From NCBI RefSeq assembly GCF_000306965.1, contig NZ_JH976434.1, positions 536,102-600,101 of the forward strand: DNA of 64,000 nucleotides, given 5' to 3'. The notes below the pieces were generated by a model that saw only the letters and a program-made list of their open reading frames with translations, made no database searches and was not told the DNA's origin. The position numbers were made by a program, and so were the translations under genes. Each line of letters opens with the position of its first letter. The stretch's first letter is position 1. Origin of the DNA: Amphibacillus jilinensis Y1. GTDB lineage: Bacteria; Bacillota; Bacilli; Bacillales; Amphibacillaceae. Below are positions 26,081-35,197 of this stretch, piece after piece.

Positions 26081-26659
26081 TTACAATCCCCCTTCTTGTC
26101 GAAGTCGTGCAGCGACTATAATGTCTTCCCCCGTTTCCTCTAATAGTTTAATGGTTTGTTGTTCATCAAACTCTTTTGGCAGTAGATCATTAGCAACCAT
26201 AATACTCAAGCCTGTTTGGAAAATTTGAGTTTTTAGAAAAATAGTCTTTAGCTGCTCATTATCAAATTTTTTTAGATCAGGGTCTTTTTTCATCTGCTCC
26301 ATTAGAATAGACCACATATCATGATTGTAAGTGTCCATATATGAATTTTGCTTCGTTACAAGATCCATATAGAGGGTACTATGCTCGTTTGCCATTTTCA
26401 TACTAGCTAGTCCAATATCATAAAAGGGGTTCCCCGTATTCTGCTCAGAAATCATCTGTTGGGAAAGTGCAACTACTCGATTAATTACTTCATTTTTTAA
26501 TTCAGTTACATCCGTGAAATTCACATAAATAGGTGCAATAGAACCACCCATTTTTTTAGCTATTTTTCTAATCGTGATATTATCTATCCCTTCAGATTTA
26601 GCTATTTCAAAAGCTGTATCAATAATTTTCTCCTTGCTGTATCTTCTCTTTGGCGGCAT
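26081..26659 (-). CDS. TetR-family regulator of the neighbouring ABC transporter
   Basis: 192 residues. The DNA-binding domain is residues about 5-52 (YSKEKIIDTAFEIAKSEGIDNITIRKIAKKM ... PIYVNFTDVTEL). The ligand domain is unspecific, and includes DLVTKQNSYMDTYNHDMW and a C-terminal LLEETGEDIIVAARL helix common in this subgroup. It is divergent from an ABC transporter operon 640 bases away; both have GATATATATC-type dyads in their promoters, so it probably represses both. Start ATG with AGGAG(T) spaced about eight bases. Confidence 0.9.
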   Translation of the reverse strand: MPPKRRYSKEKIIDTAFEIAKSEGIDNITIRKIAKKMGGSIAPIYVNFTDVTELKNEVINRVVALSQQMISEQNTGNPFYDIGLASMKMANEHSTLYMDLVTKQNSYMDTYNHDMWSILMEQMKKDPDLKKFDNEQLKTIFLKTQIFQTGLSIMVANDLLPKEFDEQQTIKLLEETGEDIIVAARLRQEGGL

Positions 26660-26745
26660 ATTAGTGACTCCTCTTGTTTTTTAATAACTACCTTAATGTT
26701 AATTGCTAATTATTAAAATAGTAAATAACATTTAATAAAACTAAT

Positions 26746-26769
26746 GATATATATCGTATACTATATATC
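26746..26769. promoter_or_regulatory. candidate TetR operator in the tetR promoter
   Basis: GATATATA and TATATATC arms flank TCGTATAC, forming a 24-base near-palindrome 87 bases before the tetR start. Confidence 0.6.
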
Positions 26770-27049
26770 TTTTATTACTGTCAAGATATATTTCAAAATT
26801 GTACTAATTTATCTTAAGAATTAACATCAGGGATACTCTTCACAGCATTTTCGAATTACAACCCAGATATACGAATTAAAAAATGGGGGTGATGACTAAA
26901 GTAATTTGAAGATTTCTTGATACTTAAAACTCGTGCTCGTCATGAAGATCGACTATGAGAAGAAAAGCGTAGACAATGAATATTTATCTCGTTTACTCAA
27001 AGCACTTTAGATATCTTATATGTGAATTAGCAATTACAGCTTACCTAAT

Positions 27050-27088
27050 GGTTAGGCTCTAATTATCAAATTAGTCTAACCTTTTTTT
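27050..27088 (+). terminator. orphan plus-strand terminator
   Basis: GGTTAGGCTCTAATT / AATTAGTCTAACC stem with a four-base loop and seven T. The only upstream sequence is decayed. Confidence 0.7.
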
Positions 27089-27136
27089 CTTTTTAACCCT
27101 TTACAGAAAAGCAAATATAATATAATGTATATCTTA

Positions 27137-27162
27137 TGATATATATCAATCGATACATATCA
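27137..27162. promoter_or_regulatory. candidate TetR operator in the ABC promoter
   Basis: TGATATATATC / GATACATATCA arms around a short centre, about 11 bases after a TATAAT (27121-27126). It resembles the dyad in front of tetR, and its position fits repression of initiation. Confidence 0.6.
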
Positions 27163-27301
27163 TTCGTTTTTTGAAGAACGAAACTACTTTTAGCTTTTTT
27201 ATACCGCTTTTAATCTGTTCCAATATTTAAAAGGGGCACTAAGTACGTTATTCCTTAATTAAAGAAATATTTTCTAAAAAAGTGAATGGAGGTTTAAATC
27301 T

Positions 27302-28234
27302 ATGATTTTAGAAGTAAACGATGTCTCAAAAGTTTTTATTTCACGAAAAGCAAAAACTGTCGCTAATGATAATCTTTCCTTCAGTATTCAAGAGGGTGAA
27401 ATTTTTGGATTATTAGGGCATAACGGGGCTGGAAAAACCACTCTTGTAAAACAAATTTTAGGTCTTTTAATTCCAAGTAGTGGAGATATTAATTTATTAG
27501 GAAAATCCGTCATTCAATCCCCTACATGGGCTCGCTCTGTATGTGCCATGCAACCACAATCACAAGTACCACTTGGATTTCTTACACCTAGGCAAGCTGT
27601 ATCGATGATGGGAAAAATGCGATCAGGAAAAAATTTCAATCCCAAGCGAATGGAAATGTTGTTTGAAGCATTAGACATGGGAGAATGGCTAGATACAGAA
27701 GGTCAAAAACTTTCAGGAGGAGTGAAGCGTTTAACAGCTTTTTGTATGACTGCTATTTCACCTAGCAATCTAATCATACTTGATGAGCCTACAAATGATG
27801 TGGACCCAGTCCGAAGACATTACCTTTGGCAAGTTATCCGCGACCTAACCCGTGATGGAACATCTGTCATTTTGGTTACACATAATGTTGTTGAGGCAGA
27901 AAAGGCTGTTGATCGATTGGCTATTCTCCACAAAGGTAAATTTATAGAACAGGGTACACCCTCTCAAATTAAAAGTTCCGTTAATAATTTAGTACGCTTT
28001 GAGATTAGTATGCTAGATCATAAAGTAAAGCTTAAAACGCCGGAATGGGCTATTTCTACAAATCATAGTGGATCAAAATTATCATTCTCATTAGAACCGT
28101 CTAATGTACTACGTACAATTAATTGGTTTGAAGACCAAATGAATAGCGGAAAAGTTCTAAACTATACCCTTCAACCAACGACAATTGAAGATGTATACAT
28201 TGAATTAACTTCAGAAAAGGAGATCATACGATGA
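27302..28234 (+). CDS. ABC transporter ATP-binding protein
   Basis: 310-residue cytoplasmic ATPase of a two-gene exporter. Walker A GHNGAGKTT at residues 39-47, signature LSGGVKRL near 139 (LSGGxK/Q type), Walker B LIILDEPTND near 158-167, H-loop in LVTHNVVEAE. The C-terminal about 80 residues form the accessory domain common in CcmA/NatA-like drug and antibiotic exporters. AATGGAGGTTTAAATCT precedes the ATG. Its end overlaps the permease start by four bases. Confidence 0.93.
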   Translation: MILEVNDVSKVFISRKAKTVANDNLSFSIQEGEIFGLLGHNGAGKTTLVKQILGLLIPSSGDINLLGKSVIQSPTWARSVCAMQPQSQVPLGFLTPRQAVSMMGKMRSGKNFNPKRMEMLFEALDMGEWLDTEGQKLSGGVKRLTAFCMTAISPSNLIILDEPTNDVDPVRRHYLWQVIRDLTRDGTSVILVTHNVVEAEKAVDRLAILHKGKFIEQGTPSQIKSSVNNLVRFEISMLDHKVKLKTPEWAISTNHSGSKLSFSLEPSNVLRTINWFEDQMNSGKVLNYTLQPTTIEDVYIELTSEKEIIR

Positions 28235-28962
28235 ATATACTAAGTAATTTCAAGTATGTTTTCCAAATGCAATTTTTTAGAAATATTGGTTTTTTTATCT
28301 TTTTTGCTTTGATTCAAATTTTAATATCAATAGGTATTGTTATTGGTTTTACTTATATGATGCCTGATCCAAGTATAAGTACGATTCTCTACCTAGCAAC
28401 CGGAGCACCAACCCTTATTTTAATCATTACAGGTATGGTTATCCTTCCACAGCAAATAGGTACTTCAAAAGCAGATGGTTACTTAGAGTTTGTTAGATCA
28501 TGGCCCGTAAAAAGATCAGTAATATTAGCAGCTGACACAGCAATTTGGATACTAATTACAGTACCAGCAATAGCTGTTTCCTCATTAGTAGCACATTTTA
28601 TTTTTGATCCAGGCTACGCTATGAGTTGGACAGTAGTTCCAGCGTTCTTCTTGATTGCTTTAACCTCAATAGGTGTGGGATATGGCTTTTCCTATCTTTT
28701 ACCACCTGAATTATCCTTGGGGGTGTCACAAATTGTGATCTTTGGAGCACTTATGTTCTCTCCAATTAACTTTCCAATGGAAAGACTTCCTGAATGGTTA
28801 CAGAATTTACATGTCTTTCTGCCCTTACATTCAATGTCTGAGGTTATGCGAGCATCCCTTTCGTCAACTTATTTTTCAGCAACAACTGGTAACTATATTA
28901 ACCTGATAATTTGGTGCATTTTAGGTTATGGAGGTGCTATCTTTATTCTAAATAAAAAATAG
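28231..28962 (+). CDS. ABC-2-type permease
   Basis: 243-residue membrane partner with six helices and the ABC-2 arrangement: an N-terminal helix at about 20-42, a cytoplasmic segment (PQQIGTSKADGYLEFVRSWPVKRS) where ABC-2 permeases contact the ATPase, and FSPINFPMERLPEWLQNLHVFLPLHSMSEVMR before the last helix, matching the ABC-2 signature. No terminator with a T-run follows directly; a hairpin lies at 29037-29068. The substrate is unknown; a TetR regulator with operators suggests export of a toxic compound. Confidence 0.9.
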   Translation: MNILSNFKYVFQMQFFRNIGFFIFFALIQILISIGIVIGFTYMMPDPSISTILYLATGAPTLILIITGMVILPQQIGTSKADGYLEFVRSWPVKRSVILAADTAIWILITVPAIAVSSLVAHFIFDPGYAMSWTVVPAFFLIALTSIGVGYGFSYLLPPELSLGVSQIVIFGALMFSPINFPMERLPEWLQNLHVFLPLHSMSEVMRASLSSTYFSATTGNYINLIIWCILGYGGAIFILNKK

Positions 28963-29282
28963 TGACTATCGAAATGAGACACTAAATTACTTATACAGTA
29001 CTTTTTTTAAACAACCATTCTACTAACCCACCATATAATTGTTCATATTTAAGTATGACAATTGTATAGGGCTTTTCACAATTAGTTATTGAAACGAAAT
29101 GATATGAAGTTATATTTTAACGCATAATCTAAAACAATTAACTCCAACGCAAATCGTTTTCGGAACACGGTTATAGCACTTCGAAGAGTAATTTATTACT
29201 ATTAAACAACTAACAACAAACACACCTCTCACCATTCAAGTACAATACTTATGAAGGTAAGAGGTGTGCGTCTATCATAAAA
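28963..29282. other. convergent intergenic interval with two hairpins
   Basis: A hairpin around 29034-29070 (TATAATTGTTCATA / TATGACAATTGTATA) may end the ABC operon, and the terminator at 29221-29268 ends the nucleotidase gene. Nothing coding seen. Confidence 0.5.
29221..29268 (-). terminator. terminator of the 5'-nucleotidase gene
   Basis: CACACCTCTCACC / GGTAAGAGGTGTG stem, one mismatch, T-rich beyond it on the minus strand. Confidence 0.75.
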
Positions 29283-32200
29283 TTAGTCTATGATCACACT
29301 TTTAGTCGAACGAAGCATGATCAATACGACCCCAGTCATCATTAAAACAAAACCAAGTAGCAACCAATTAAACGTGGTCGTGGCTGTTTCTGGTAGGGGA
29401 TGTGTAACATCGACACTATCTTTGGACACCTCTTCTAATTGAGGCGTGCTGTCTGAATCATCGTCTATCACCTGATCTTGGTCATCAATCGTACTTATTT
29501 GATCCTCTTCATTATTAGGCATACTTACTACGGTTTGATCCCATACCGTAAATATACTAAAGTGATCGGTTGTTGCAGTGACATAACCATTCGCGTACTC
29601 ACCGCCAACTCGCTCCCAGTCCTCTTGGTCATTTAAATAATAAACTTTTAAATCCTCTGGGTCGGCCACTTCACTTGTATCGACGGCAAAAGATAGGGTA
29701 ATCTCTTCTTCAAATGATGTAATCAATTGATCACCATCTGCTATCGTGAATTGATAAACAGGACTTAATCGATTATCAATGTTTGTCATTTTTTCGATGG
29801 TTAATGCAAAGGTAGTGTTGTCTGCGAAATTAATCATCGGGATATTTAACTGAATATCTTGAGCCACTACAATAAGCGTCGCTTTTTTATTGACAAGATC
29901 CGCTAACTGTTCGGCTGTCAATTCAATTCGGTAGTGTTCCAAATTTAAGCCTGTCAAATCAAGCGTTAGTCTGCCATCTTCCGCAAGGCGTACAATCGAA
30001 TCATCTGCAATCATCAGTCGATTTTGATCAACACTGATGTCCGCTGTGACATCTACTGCTAACGCGTCCTCTGTAAATGCAATAATATCCTCAGTGCCTC
30101 GGGGCTTAAGCTGAATCGTATCTTGATATATACTGGAAATACCAGTAATGGTGACTTGATCACCCACTTCAAAATGAAAATCAGCATAGTTGAGCCCTGT
30201 CCGATTATCGACACGAACTAACACCGACTGGTCATTGACCGTTGCATTAAATTCAAACGTTCCATATTGATTGACTTCATTTAAATTTGATATCGTTGCT
30301 CCCTCTATTTGAACAAGTTGGCCTTGATTGGCTGATGTGAGTTGATTCGGCATTAAATGAATGGGATCAGGAGTGGACACTTGACCCACCACATCAAGGT
30401 TCTCGACATCTGAAATTTGCACCTCGCCATTAAAAACATTTTTACTCCCTGTTAGCACAATTTGATCACCAGCTTCAACAGTTGCTTCTGTCTGATAAAC
30501 ATAAATGCCAGCTGTTTCATCTTGCAAATAGAAACCTGCGCCTCCCCAACTGCCACTATTTGTTGTAGCTGTACCTTCAATTTTAACTTGTTCACCATTA
30601 CTAACCGTTCTAGCCTCAACAATAGGAATGAAATCAAGTTCGGGATGCTCAGTTTCTTCAACAAATTGATAATCTGTTGGATTTCTTAGTCCGGGTACTG
30701 AGAAGTAATTTTCTAAATCTCCCGTAATCTGGACACGTTTACCTAAGTGATCTGGGTGATCGACTATATTTAATGCCTCACGAAGCGCATTATTAGGCAA
30801 TTGCACAGGTAAAATATGTTCCATATCTCGCTCGTCAGGTGAGTCAGCTAACATAATATTTGTTCGTACAAAAGGCCCCTCAAAATTACCGGTCATTGTA
30901 CCAACAATATAGCCTTGAACCGTTGCTACCCCTTGATTATTCGCAATTGCTTCAGCCACTGTGATAAATTCTTGGTCACCTTCTGATTGGTCAATCGTAA
31001 TCCGGGAGCCTTCTTGATAATCAATTGGACCATCATGTGACTTAATATAATCCACTACTGTTTGCCAAACGAGAGGATATTCACCTACGACCGTCTCAGC
31101 ACCTAAGTTATAAAAGTTACTACCATGCATATAATCATTGTACGCAACAACATATTGCGCCGCATTATCAAGCGAGGTACCATCTGTTGAAGTGAACGAC
31201 ACATCAACAAATTGATTGCCTTCTTTAATCAATTGATAATGTAAGCCAGACACTTGAATATCAACAGCCCCATGGTAATTTGACTGGGTTAAGATAACCT
31301 CTTTTAGACGATCAAGATCTGTTTTCACAACCTCAACTCTATTACTATATTGATCTAAAAATTCGATTTGACTATCGGTGATTACTCCTGCAGGAATATT
31401 ACCATTAACGGATGAGCCATTTAATAAAGCAAAATCAGCCCCTGTTTCTGCACGGACGGCATCTGTATATAGATTCCCTAAGCCTGAATCTCCATTACGA
31501 TTATTGACCGATGATAAGCCATACTCGGTTGATCCAATCGGCTCACCTTCAATAGGGGCCTCAGTCACTTCTATTGCAATTCGCTCATTCGCACTGTAAT
31601 TAAGCATCTGATCATTTGCGGTTAAATACTTTGCGTACGTCAGCATCGCATCCGTCATCATCCCGGTTAAAGCATCCAATACCGTCCCTTGGAAATCATA
31701 ACCACTTCCACCGGTACCAATGTAATCACTAACCGCAACCGTATAAGTGGCATCTGGATCTATTGGTTCACCCTCTATATAAAGTTCAGCATCAACATAA
31801 CGCCCTGTATTATTGGTTAAAATCGTATAATGCAAGCCTGAACTCTGCAAATCTATTGATTGTCGACGCTCATATGAAAATTGAATGACTTCTTTCAATG
31901 CTGACCCCGTCATCTCATAGGTCATCATTTCATTTGCAAAAGGTTCAATGGTATAAATATCATGTACTGTTACCGGACCCACAGCAATATTCGCTCGAAT
32001 GCCTCCATTGTTGGTTAAAGCTACATCTGCACCCGTGTGATGTCGCATCGCATCTGTCCAGAAGTTACCTAGCGACGTATCTGTGCTTCCACTACGATTT
32101 AATCCTGTTTCCGTATAGCCAATTTCTTCGGACAATAACTCGTCCATTTCTTCATTATATTGATTAACCATTGCTTGAATCTCAGCATCAACTTCCGTCA

Positions 32201-33062
32201 AGGCGCTCACATTTTGTAAAGCGCCTTCAACTGCTTCCACTTCGCCTGTTGATTGATTAAAAGATAAAGTTACATTACCAATATTTTCACCATTCCCACC
32301 CGTTTGTACAATCGGCGTACCATTAACGACAACAGGTTGATTAAGTGTGGTATGCGAATGCCCACCAATAATCAAATCGAAAAACTCAACTTCTTCAGCA
32401 AGCTGACGATCCACGTTATAACCAATATGCGTTAGTGCAATTAAAATATCAGTCTGCTCTACTAAATACTGATAGTCTTTAGCTGTTTCAATTGGATCGT
32501 CGAAGTGCATTCCTACTACATTAATAGGTGCGGTTGACGGAGGCGTTTCTGTTAACGATAAAACACCCACTGTTAAGCCATCAACGTCAAAAATATGATA
32601 GGGGTCAGGTTGGGGGAAATCGACTAACGTATCGTTACCCACCACCATATTCGCACTTAACCATGGAAAGTTCGATTGTTCAATCCGTTTCACTGTCTCT
32701 TCTTGCCCATAATCAAATTCATGGTTACCAATCGCCATCGCTTGCAAACCGATTTGATTTAACAAATCTACAATCGGCAAACCATACTGCAAGTCGACGA
32801 CAGGATTCCCACTAAAAATATCACCTGCATCTAAATAAAGTGAATGACTCGCTACTTCCCTTTCTGCTTTAATATAAGCCGCCATTTTTCCAAAGTCATT
32901 AATTCGAGCATGGATGTCATTCGTATGCAAAACCTTTAACTCAATGCGGCCATCTTCTTCAGCATGGCTGACCACTGGCATATTAAAAGTAAATAAGCCG
33001 AACAGCATCACAACAATTAATATCAGTGCACAGATTTTCTCCAACAATCGCTTAACTTGCAT
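29283..33062 (-). CDS. giant cell-wall-anchored 5'-nucleotidase/phosphodiesterase
   Basis: 1,259-residue secreted enzyme. After a signal peptide (MQVKRLLEKICALILIVVML, cleavage near SHA-EED) comes a calcineurin-like metallophosphatase domain (HTNDIHA, GNHEFDYG, GGHSH, about residues 40-270), then a 5'-nucleotidase C-terminal domain (about 320-480), a second copy of that domain (about 500-690, SVNNRNGDSGLGNLYTDAVR mirrors NRSGSTDTSLGNFWTDAMR), and OB-fold-like modules (about 700-1,010, GWGGAGFYLQ-type segment). The C-terminus has a sorting signal, LPETA, a hydrophobic helix and RSTK. It resembles Bacillus YhcR, without a recognisable nuclease domain. Likely scavenges phosphate and nucleosides from extracellular nucleotides. 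The start could be eight codons earlier. Confidence 0.92.
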   Translation of the reverse strand: MQVKRLLEKICALILIVVMLFGLFTFNMPVVSHAEEDGRIELKVLHTNDIHARINDFGKMAAYIKAEREVASHSLYLDAGDIFSGNPVVDLQYGLPIVDLLNQIGLQAMAIGNHEFDYGQEETVKRIEQSNFPWLSANMVVGNDTLVDFPQPDPYHIFDVDGLTVGVLSLTETPPSTAPINVVGMHFDDPIETAKDYQYLVEQTDILIALTHIGYNVDRQLAEEVEFFDLIIGGHSHTTLNQPVVVNGTPIVQTGGNGENIGNVTLSFNQSTGEVEAVEGALQNVSALTEVDAEIQAMVNQYNEEMDELLSEEIGYTETGLNRSGSTDTSLGNFWTDAMRHHTGADVALTNNGGIRANIAVGPVTVHDIYTIEPFANEMMTYEMTGSALKEVIQFSYERRQSIDLQSSGLHYTILTNNTGRYVDAELYIEGEPIDPDATYTVAVSDYIGTGGSGYDFQGTVLDALTGMMTDAMLTYAKYLTANDQMLNYSANERIAIEVTEAPIEGEPIGSTEYGLSSVNNRNGDSGLGNLYTDAVRAETGADFALLNGSSVNGNIPAGVITDSQIEFLDQYSNRVEVVKTDLDRLKEVILTQSNYHGAVDIQVSGLHYQLIKEGNQFVDVSFTSTDGTSLDNAAQYVVAYNDYMHGSNFYNLGAETVVGEYPLVWQTVVDYIKSHDGPIDYQEGSRITIDQSEGDQEFITVAEAIANNQGVATVQGYIVGTMTGNFEGPFVRTNIMLADSPDERDMEHILPVQLPNNALREALNIVDHPDHLGKRVQITGDLENYFSVPGLRNPTDYQFVEETEHPELDFIPIVEARTVSNGEQVKIEGTATTNSGSWGGAGFYLQDETAGIYVYQTEATVEAGDQIVLTGSKNVFNGEVQISDVENLDVVGQVSTPDPIHLMPNQLTSANQGQLVQIEGATISNLNEVNQYGTFEFNATVNDQSVLVRVDNRTGLNYADFHFEVGDQVTITGISSIYQDTIQLKPRGTEDIIAFTEDALAVDVTADISVDQNRLMIADDSIVRLAEDGRLTLDLTGLNLEHYRIELTAEQLADLVNKKATLIVVAQDIQLNIPMINFADNTTFALTIEKMTNIDNRLSPVYQFTIADGDQLITSFEEEITLSFAVDTSEVADPEDLKVYYLNDQEDWERVGGEYANGYVTATTDHFSIFTVWDQTVVSMPNNEEDQISTIDDQDQVIDDDSDSTPQLEEVSKDSVDVTHPLPETATTTFNWLLLGFVLMMTGVVLIMLRSTKSVIID

Positions 33063-33200
33063 GTCTAAGACCCACTCCCATTCCATTTATTTTCATCACT
33101 TAAAGTTTACCAGACTATTGTAAAAATAATATAAAATAACTGTAAAAGTTATGTATCTATTATTAAAAAAGGTATAATTATAGCATAAGGAGCTGATTTT

Positions 33201-33401
33201 ATGGTGACCGTTTACGTCGATAACCAGCGGATTGAACTATTTAATGGTGCCACATTAAAGCATGCTTTGTTAAAGAAAAATGAGCAGCTGTATCATGATG
33301 TAAGAAAACAACGTGCTGTTATTAAGGATAGTGAGGGGCATCTAACGGCGTTAAATGGGGCGGTGATGAATGGTTGGCACTATATCGTTGTGTATCAATA
33401 A
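33201..33401 (+). CDS. 66-residue beta-grasp-like small protein
   Basis: Small soluble protein with a good AAGGAG and a TATAAT (33172-33177) upstream. The pattern MVTVYVDNQRIELFNGATLKHAL resembles the first hairpin and helix of beta-grasp proteins (2Fe-2S ferredoxin or ThiS/MoaD fold), and ends with GHLTALNGAVMNGWHYIVV. It lacks cysteines, so it is not an iron-sulfur protein, and does not end in GG. It is transcribed divergently from the cell-wall nucleotidase, 138 bases away. Fold assignment is an inference from pattern; function unknown. Confidence 0.7.
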   Translation: MVTVYVDNQRIELFNGATLKHALLKKNEQLYHDVRKQRAVIKDSEGHLTALNGAVMNGWHYIVVYQ

Positions 33402-33402
33402 T

Positions 33403-33443
33403 AAAACGAAACTTCAATCAGCGGATGGAAAGCTATCTGTGAC
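33403..33443 (+). repeat. R1 dispersed repeat, copy 5 (internally deleted)
   Basis: Left end AAAACGAAACTTCAATCAG joined directly to the right end CTATCTGTGAC, omitting everything between. Starts two bases after the stop of the 66-residue gene. Confidence 0.65.
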
Positions 33444-33480
33444 AAAAAAACAGGAATCAGTATATTACACCTGTTCCTGT
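33443..33480 (-). terminator. terminator of the sigma/PadR/FtsW operon
   Basis: ACAGGAA / TTCCTGT with an inner CAG/CTG, followed on the minus strand by TTTTTTT, nine bases after the FtsW-like stop. Confidence 0.85.
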
Positions 33481-33488
33481 CTGACTAT

Positions 33489-34769
33489 TTAAGTGAGAAC
33501 ATTTTTGCTGACAAGATCTTTCCTTCGATAAACACCCAGAATCAAACCAATATAAGTTGAAAACATCATGTTTAACTGACCACTGTAACTAATAAACGGT
33601 AAAGGAGTACTGGTGATCGGTAACCAGCCGACAACCATGGCGAGGTTCCATATAAGTGCTACACTAATAACAGCAACACTAGCGACAACAATAGCGCGGC
33701 CAAATGGATCATTCGTACGATAGGCAATGGTAGCAAGTCGATATAAAAAGATTGTCAAACAAAATAAAACAACCGCTCCAAATAGCCAACCAAACCGATA
33801 AACAAGATACGGAAAAATAAGTTCCGTATGGATATTAAAGAAACCCTCTAAAGGCGCTTCACTTCCAAATAACGTTGCCTGTTCTAATAATCCTTGCACC
33901 TGCATGTATATGTAGCCATAATCTGATTGATAGTTTTCCGGACTTACAAAGCCACTCAATCGACTTGCATAATAAGGGGATAAATTAAACCACGTAATAG
34001 CTAAGGTCATCATCAAAATGAAAAGTTGTGTTCCAATGGATACTAAACGAAATTTCTTTGACAAAGGCGATAATGCAAGAATCGCCGTTAACACAATTAA
34101 ATAGACGATGACAAGAAATAAGTAGTTTGTCTTAACAAAAACAATAATTGGAAACCAGTAAAAAAGAGAAATAAGCAAAAGCAACTTTGCTCCCTTTGTC
34201 TTACTATACAAGAAGCCGGTGAAACCAAGGATAAAGAGCAAACTTATTGTCCAGCTCGTCAATGATACAAAATGCAACTCTATATAATAGGTTCCATTTC
34301 TCATCTCGCCTGAAAACAGCATCCAGAACGAAAGAACGCATGCACTTCCAATCAATATATACCAATATTTCCTGACTAGACGATAATCACTAAACATCAT
34401 CAGCAGCGCCATAGACAAACCGAGCAAACTAAAAATCAATTGATTTTTACCATAATAGTTATATTCTATAAATGAGTCAAAACTAAATATTAGTATACCT
34501 AGCAAGAGCACCGTGATAAAGAGCGCTATTGTAACCCAATCTATTCTAGGTCGATGAATTAATGCCATTTCCTTTCCAATAGTTGTTGGGTTTCCCATTC
34601 GCGCTATTGCTAAGGTTTCCGCCTCTTCTTCTTCATGACCTTTATCTATATAAACAGATTTACGCTGTTCAATATGAGTGCGTAATTCTTCTTTTATCAC
34701 ATATTTCGCTTCTTTTGAACGAACAGCACTGACAACTCTGTCTAAATAGGAATCCATCTTGTTTGTCAT
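33489..34769 (-). CDS. FtsW/RodA-family protein with N-terminal HAAS domain
   Basis: 426 residues. The first about 75 residues are a HAAS/DUF1700-like cytoplasmic helical domain (SYLDRVVSAVRSKEAKYVIKEELRTHIEQRKSVYIDKG, IARMGNPTTIGKEM), which in other bacilli pairs with PadR regulators. Then about ten helices with SEDS features, including the C-terminal VVGWLPITSTPLPFISYSGQ, close to the FtsW/RodA/SpoVE signature. SEDS proteins polymerise peptidoglycan glycan strands; whether this divergent form does is unknown. The chosen ATG follows GGTGG by about eight bases and comes after the PadR stop. Last gene of an ECF sigma/PadR/SEDS operon. Confidence 0.88.
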   Translation of the reverse strand: MTNKMDSYLDRVVSAVRSKEAKYVIKEELRTHIEQRKSVYIDKGHEEEEAETLAIARMGNPTTIGKEMALIHRPRIDWVTIALFITVLLLGILIFSFDSFIEYNYYGKNQLIFSLLGLSMALLMMFSDYRLVRKYWYILIGSACVLSFWMLFSGEMRNGTYYIELHFVSLTSWTISLLFILGFTGFLYSKTKGAKLLLLISLFYWFPIIVFVKTNYLFLVIVYLIVLTAILALSPLSKKFRLVSIGTQLFILMMTLAITWFNLSPYYASRLSGFVSPENYQSDYGYIYMQVQGLLEQATLFGSEAPLEGFFNIHTELIFPYLVYRFGWLFGAVVLFCLTIFLYRLATIAYRTNDPFGRAIVVASVAVISVALIWNLAMVVGWLPITSTPLPFISYSGQLNMMFSTYIGLILGVYRRKDLVSKNVLT

Positions 34770-34771
34770 CG

Positions 34772-35197
34772 TTACCATCCACCTTTAAAATTCAATTGCC
34801 AAGCGTTATGACTTAGCACGTCATCCGTTTCTTTTTTGGTCATCGACAGCTGTTTTTTTCCTAATTTATTTAAATGATAAATTTTTATCGGCCTTTTCTC
34901 ACTTGTCCATGTCGATCCAATCCATTGTTTCTGCTCTAATTGATGCAAGATAATATATAATCTGCCTTCATCATTTAACAAAGGTTGTAATTGCGGTTCT
35001 TTTTCAAACCAACAAATTAAGTCATATCCAGATTGATCAGTCTGGTGTAAAGCAGCTAAAATAAATAATTCAAGCTGTTGATCATCAATTGTCTCTATCA
35101 AATCCAATGTGCGATTTTTTTGTTGATCAGAGAAGTTTACTTCACTAAATACCGTTTTATCCATTGCAGCTTTTAAATTAATTAAAGGATCCTTCAT
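34772..35197 (-). CDS. PadR-like winged-helix regulator
   Basis: 141 residues. A PadR winged helix occupies about 40-125 (QLELFILAALHQTDQSGYDLICWF, GRLYIILHQLEQKQWI, RPIKIYHLNKLGKKQLS), preceded by about 38 residues (PLINLKAAMDKTVFSEVNFSDQQKNRTLDLI) that look like the short sigma-binding heads of small anti-sigma factors. Its start lies inside the end of the sigma gene (20-base overlap) and its stop is next to the HAAS-FtsW start, so all three are coupled. PadR proteins commonly repress HAAS-protein genes. A dual anti-sigma role for the head is inference. Confidence 0.8.
   Translation of the reverse strand: MKDPLINLKAAMDKTVFSEVNFSDQQKNRTLDLIETIDDQQLELFILAALHQTDQSGYDLICWFEKEPQLQPLLNDEGRLYIILHQLEQKQWIGSTWTSEKRPIKIYHLNKLGKKQLSMTKKETDDVLSHNAWQLNFKGGW

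Larger units (their letters stand above)
26660..27301. other. 640-base regulatory interval between tetR and ABC operon
   Basis: Holds two related dyads (26746-26769, 27137-27162), a decayed plus-strand region around 26880-27024 with short interrupted frames (for example 22 codons MKIDYEKKSVDNEYLSRLLK from 26941), and an orphan terminator at 27050-27088. No intact gene. Confidence 0.5.

Noticed and set aside
31898-32815. Long plus-strand frames opposite the nucleotidase gene
   Set aside because: Shadows of a clear 1,259-residue gene, rich in His/Ser/Leu from antisense codons, no start signals.
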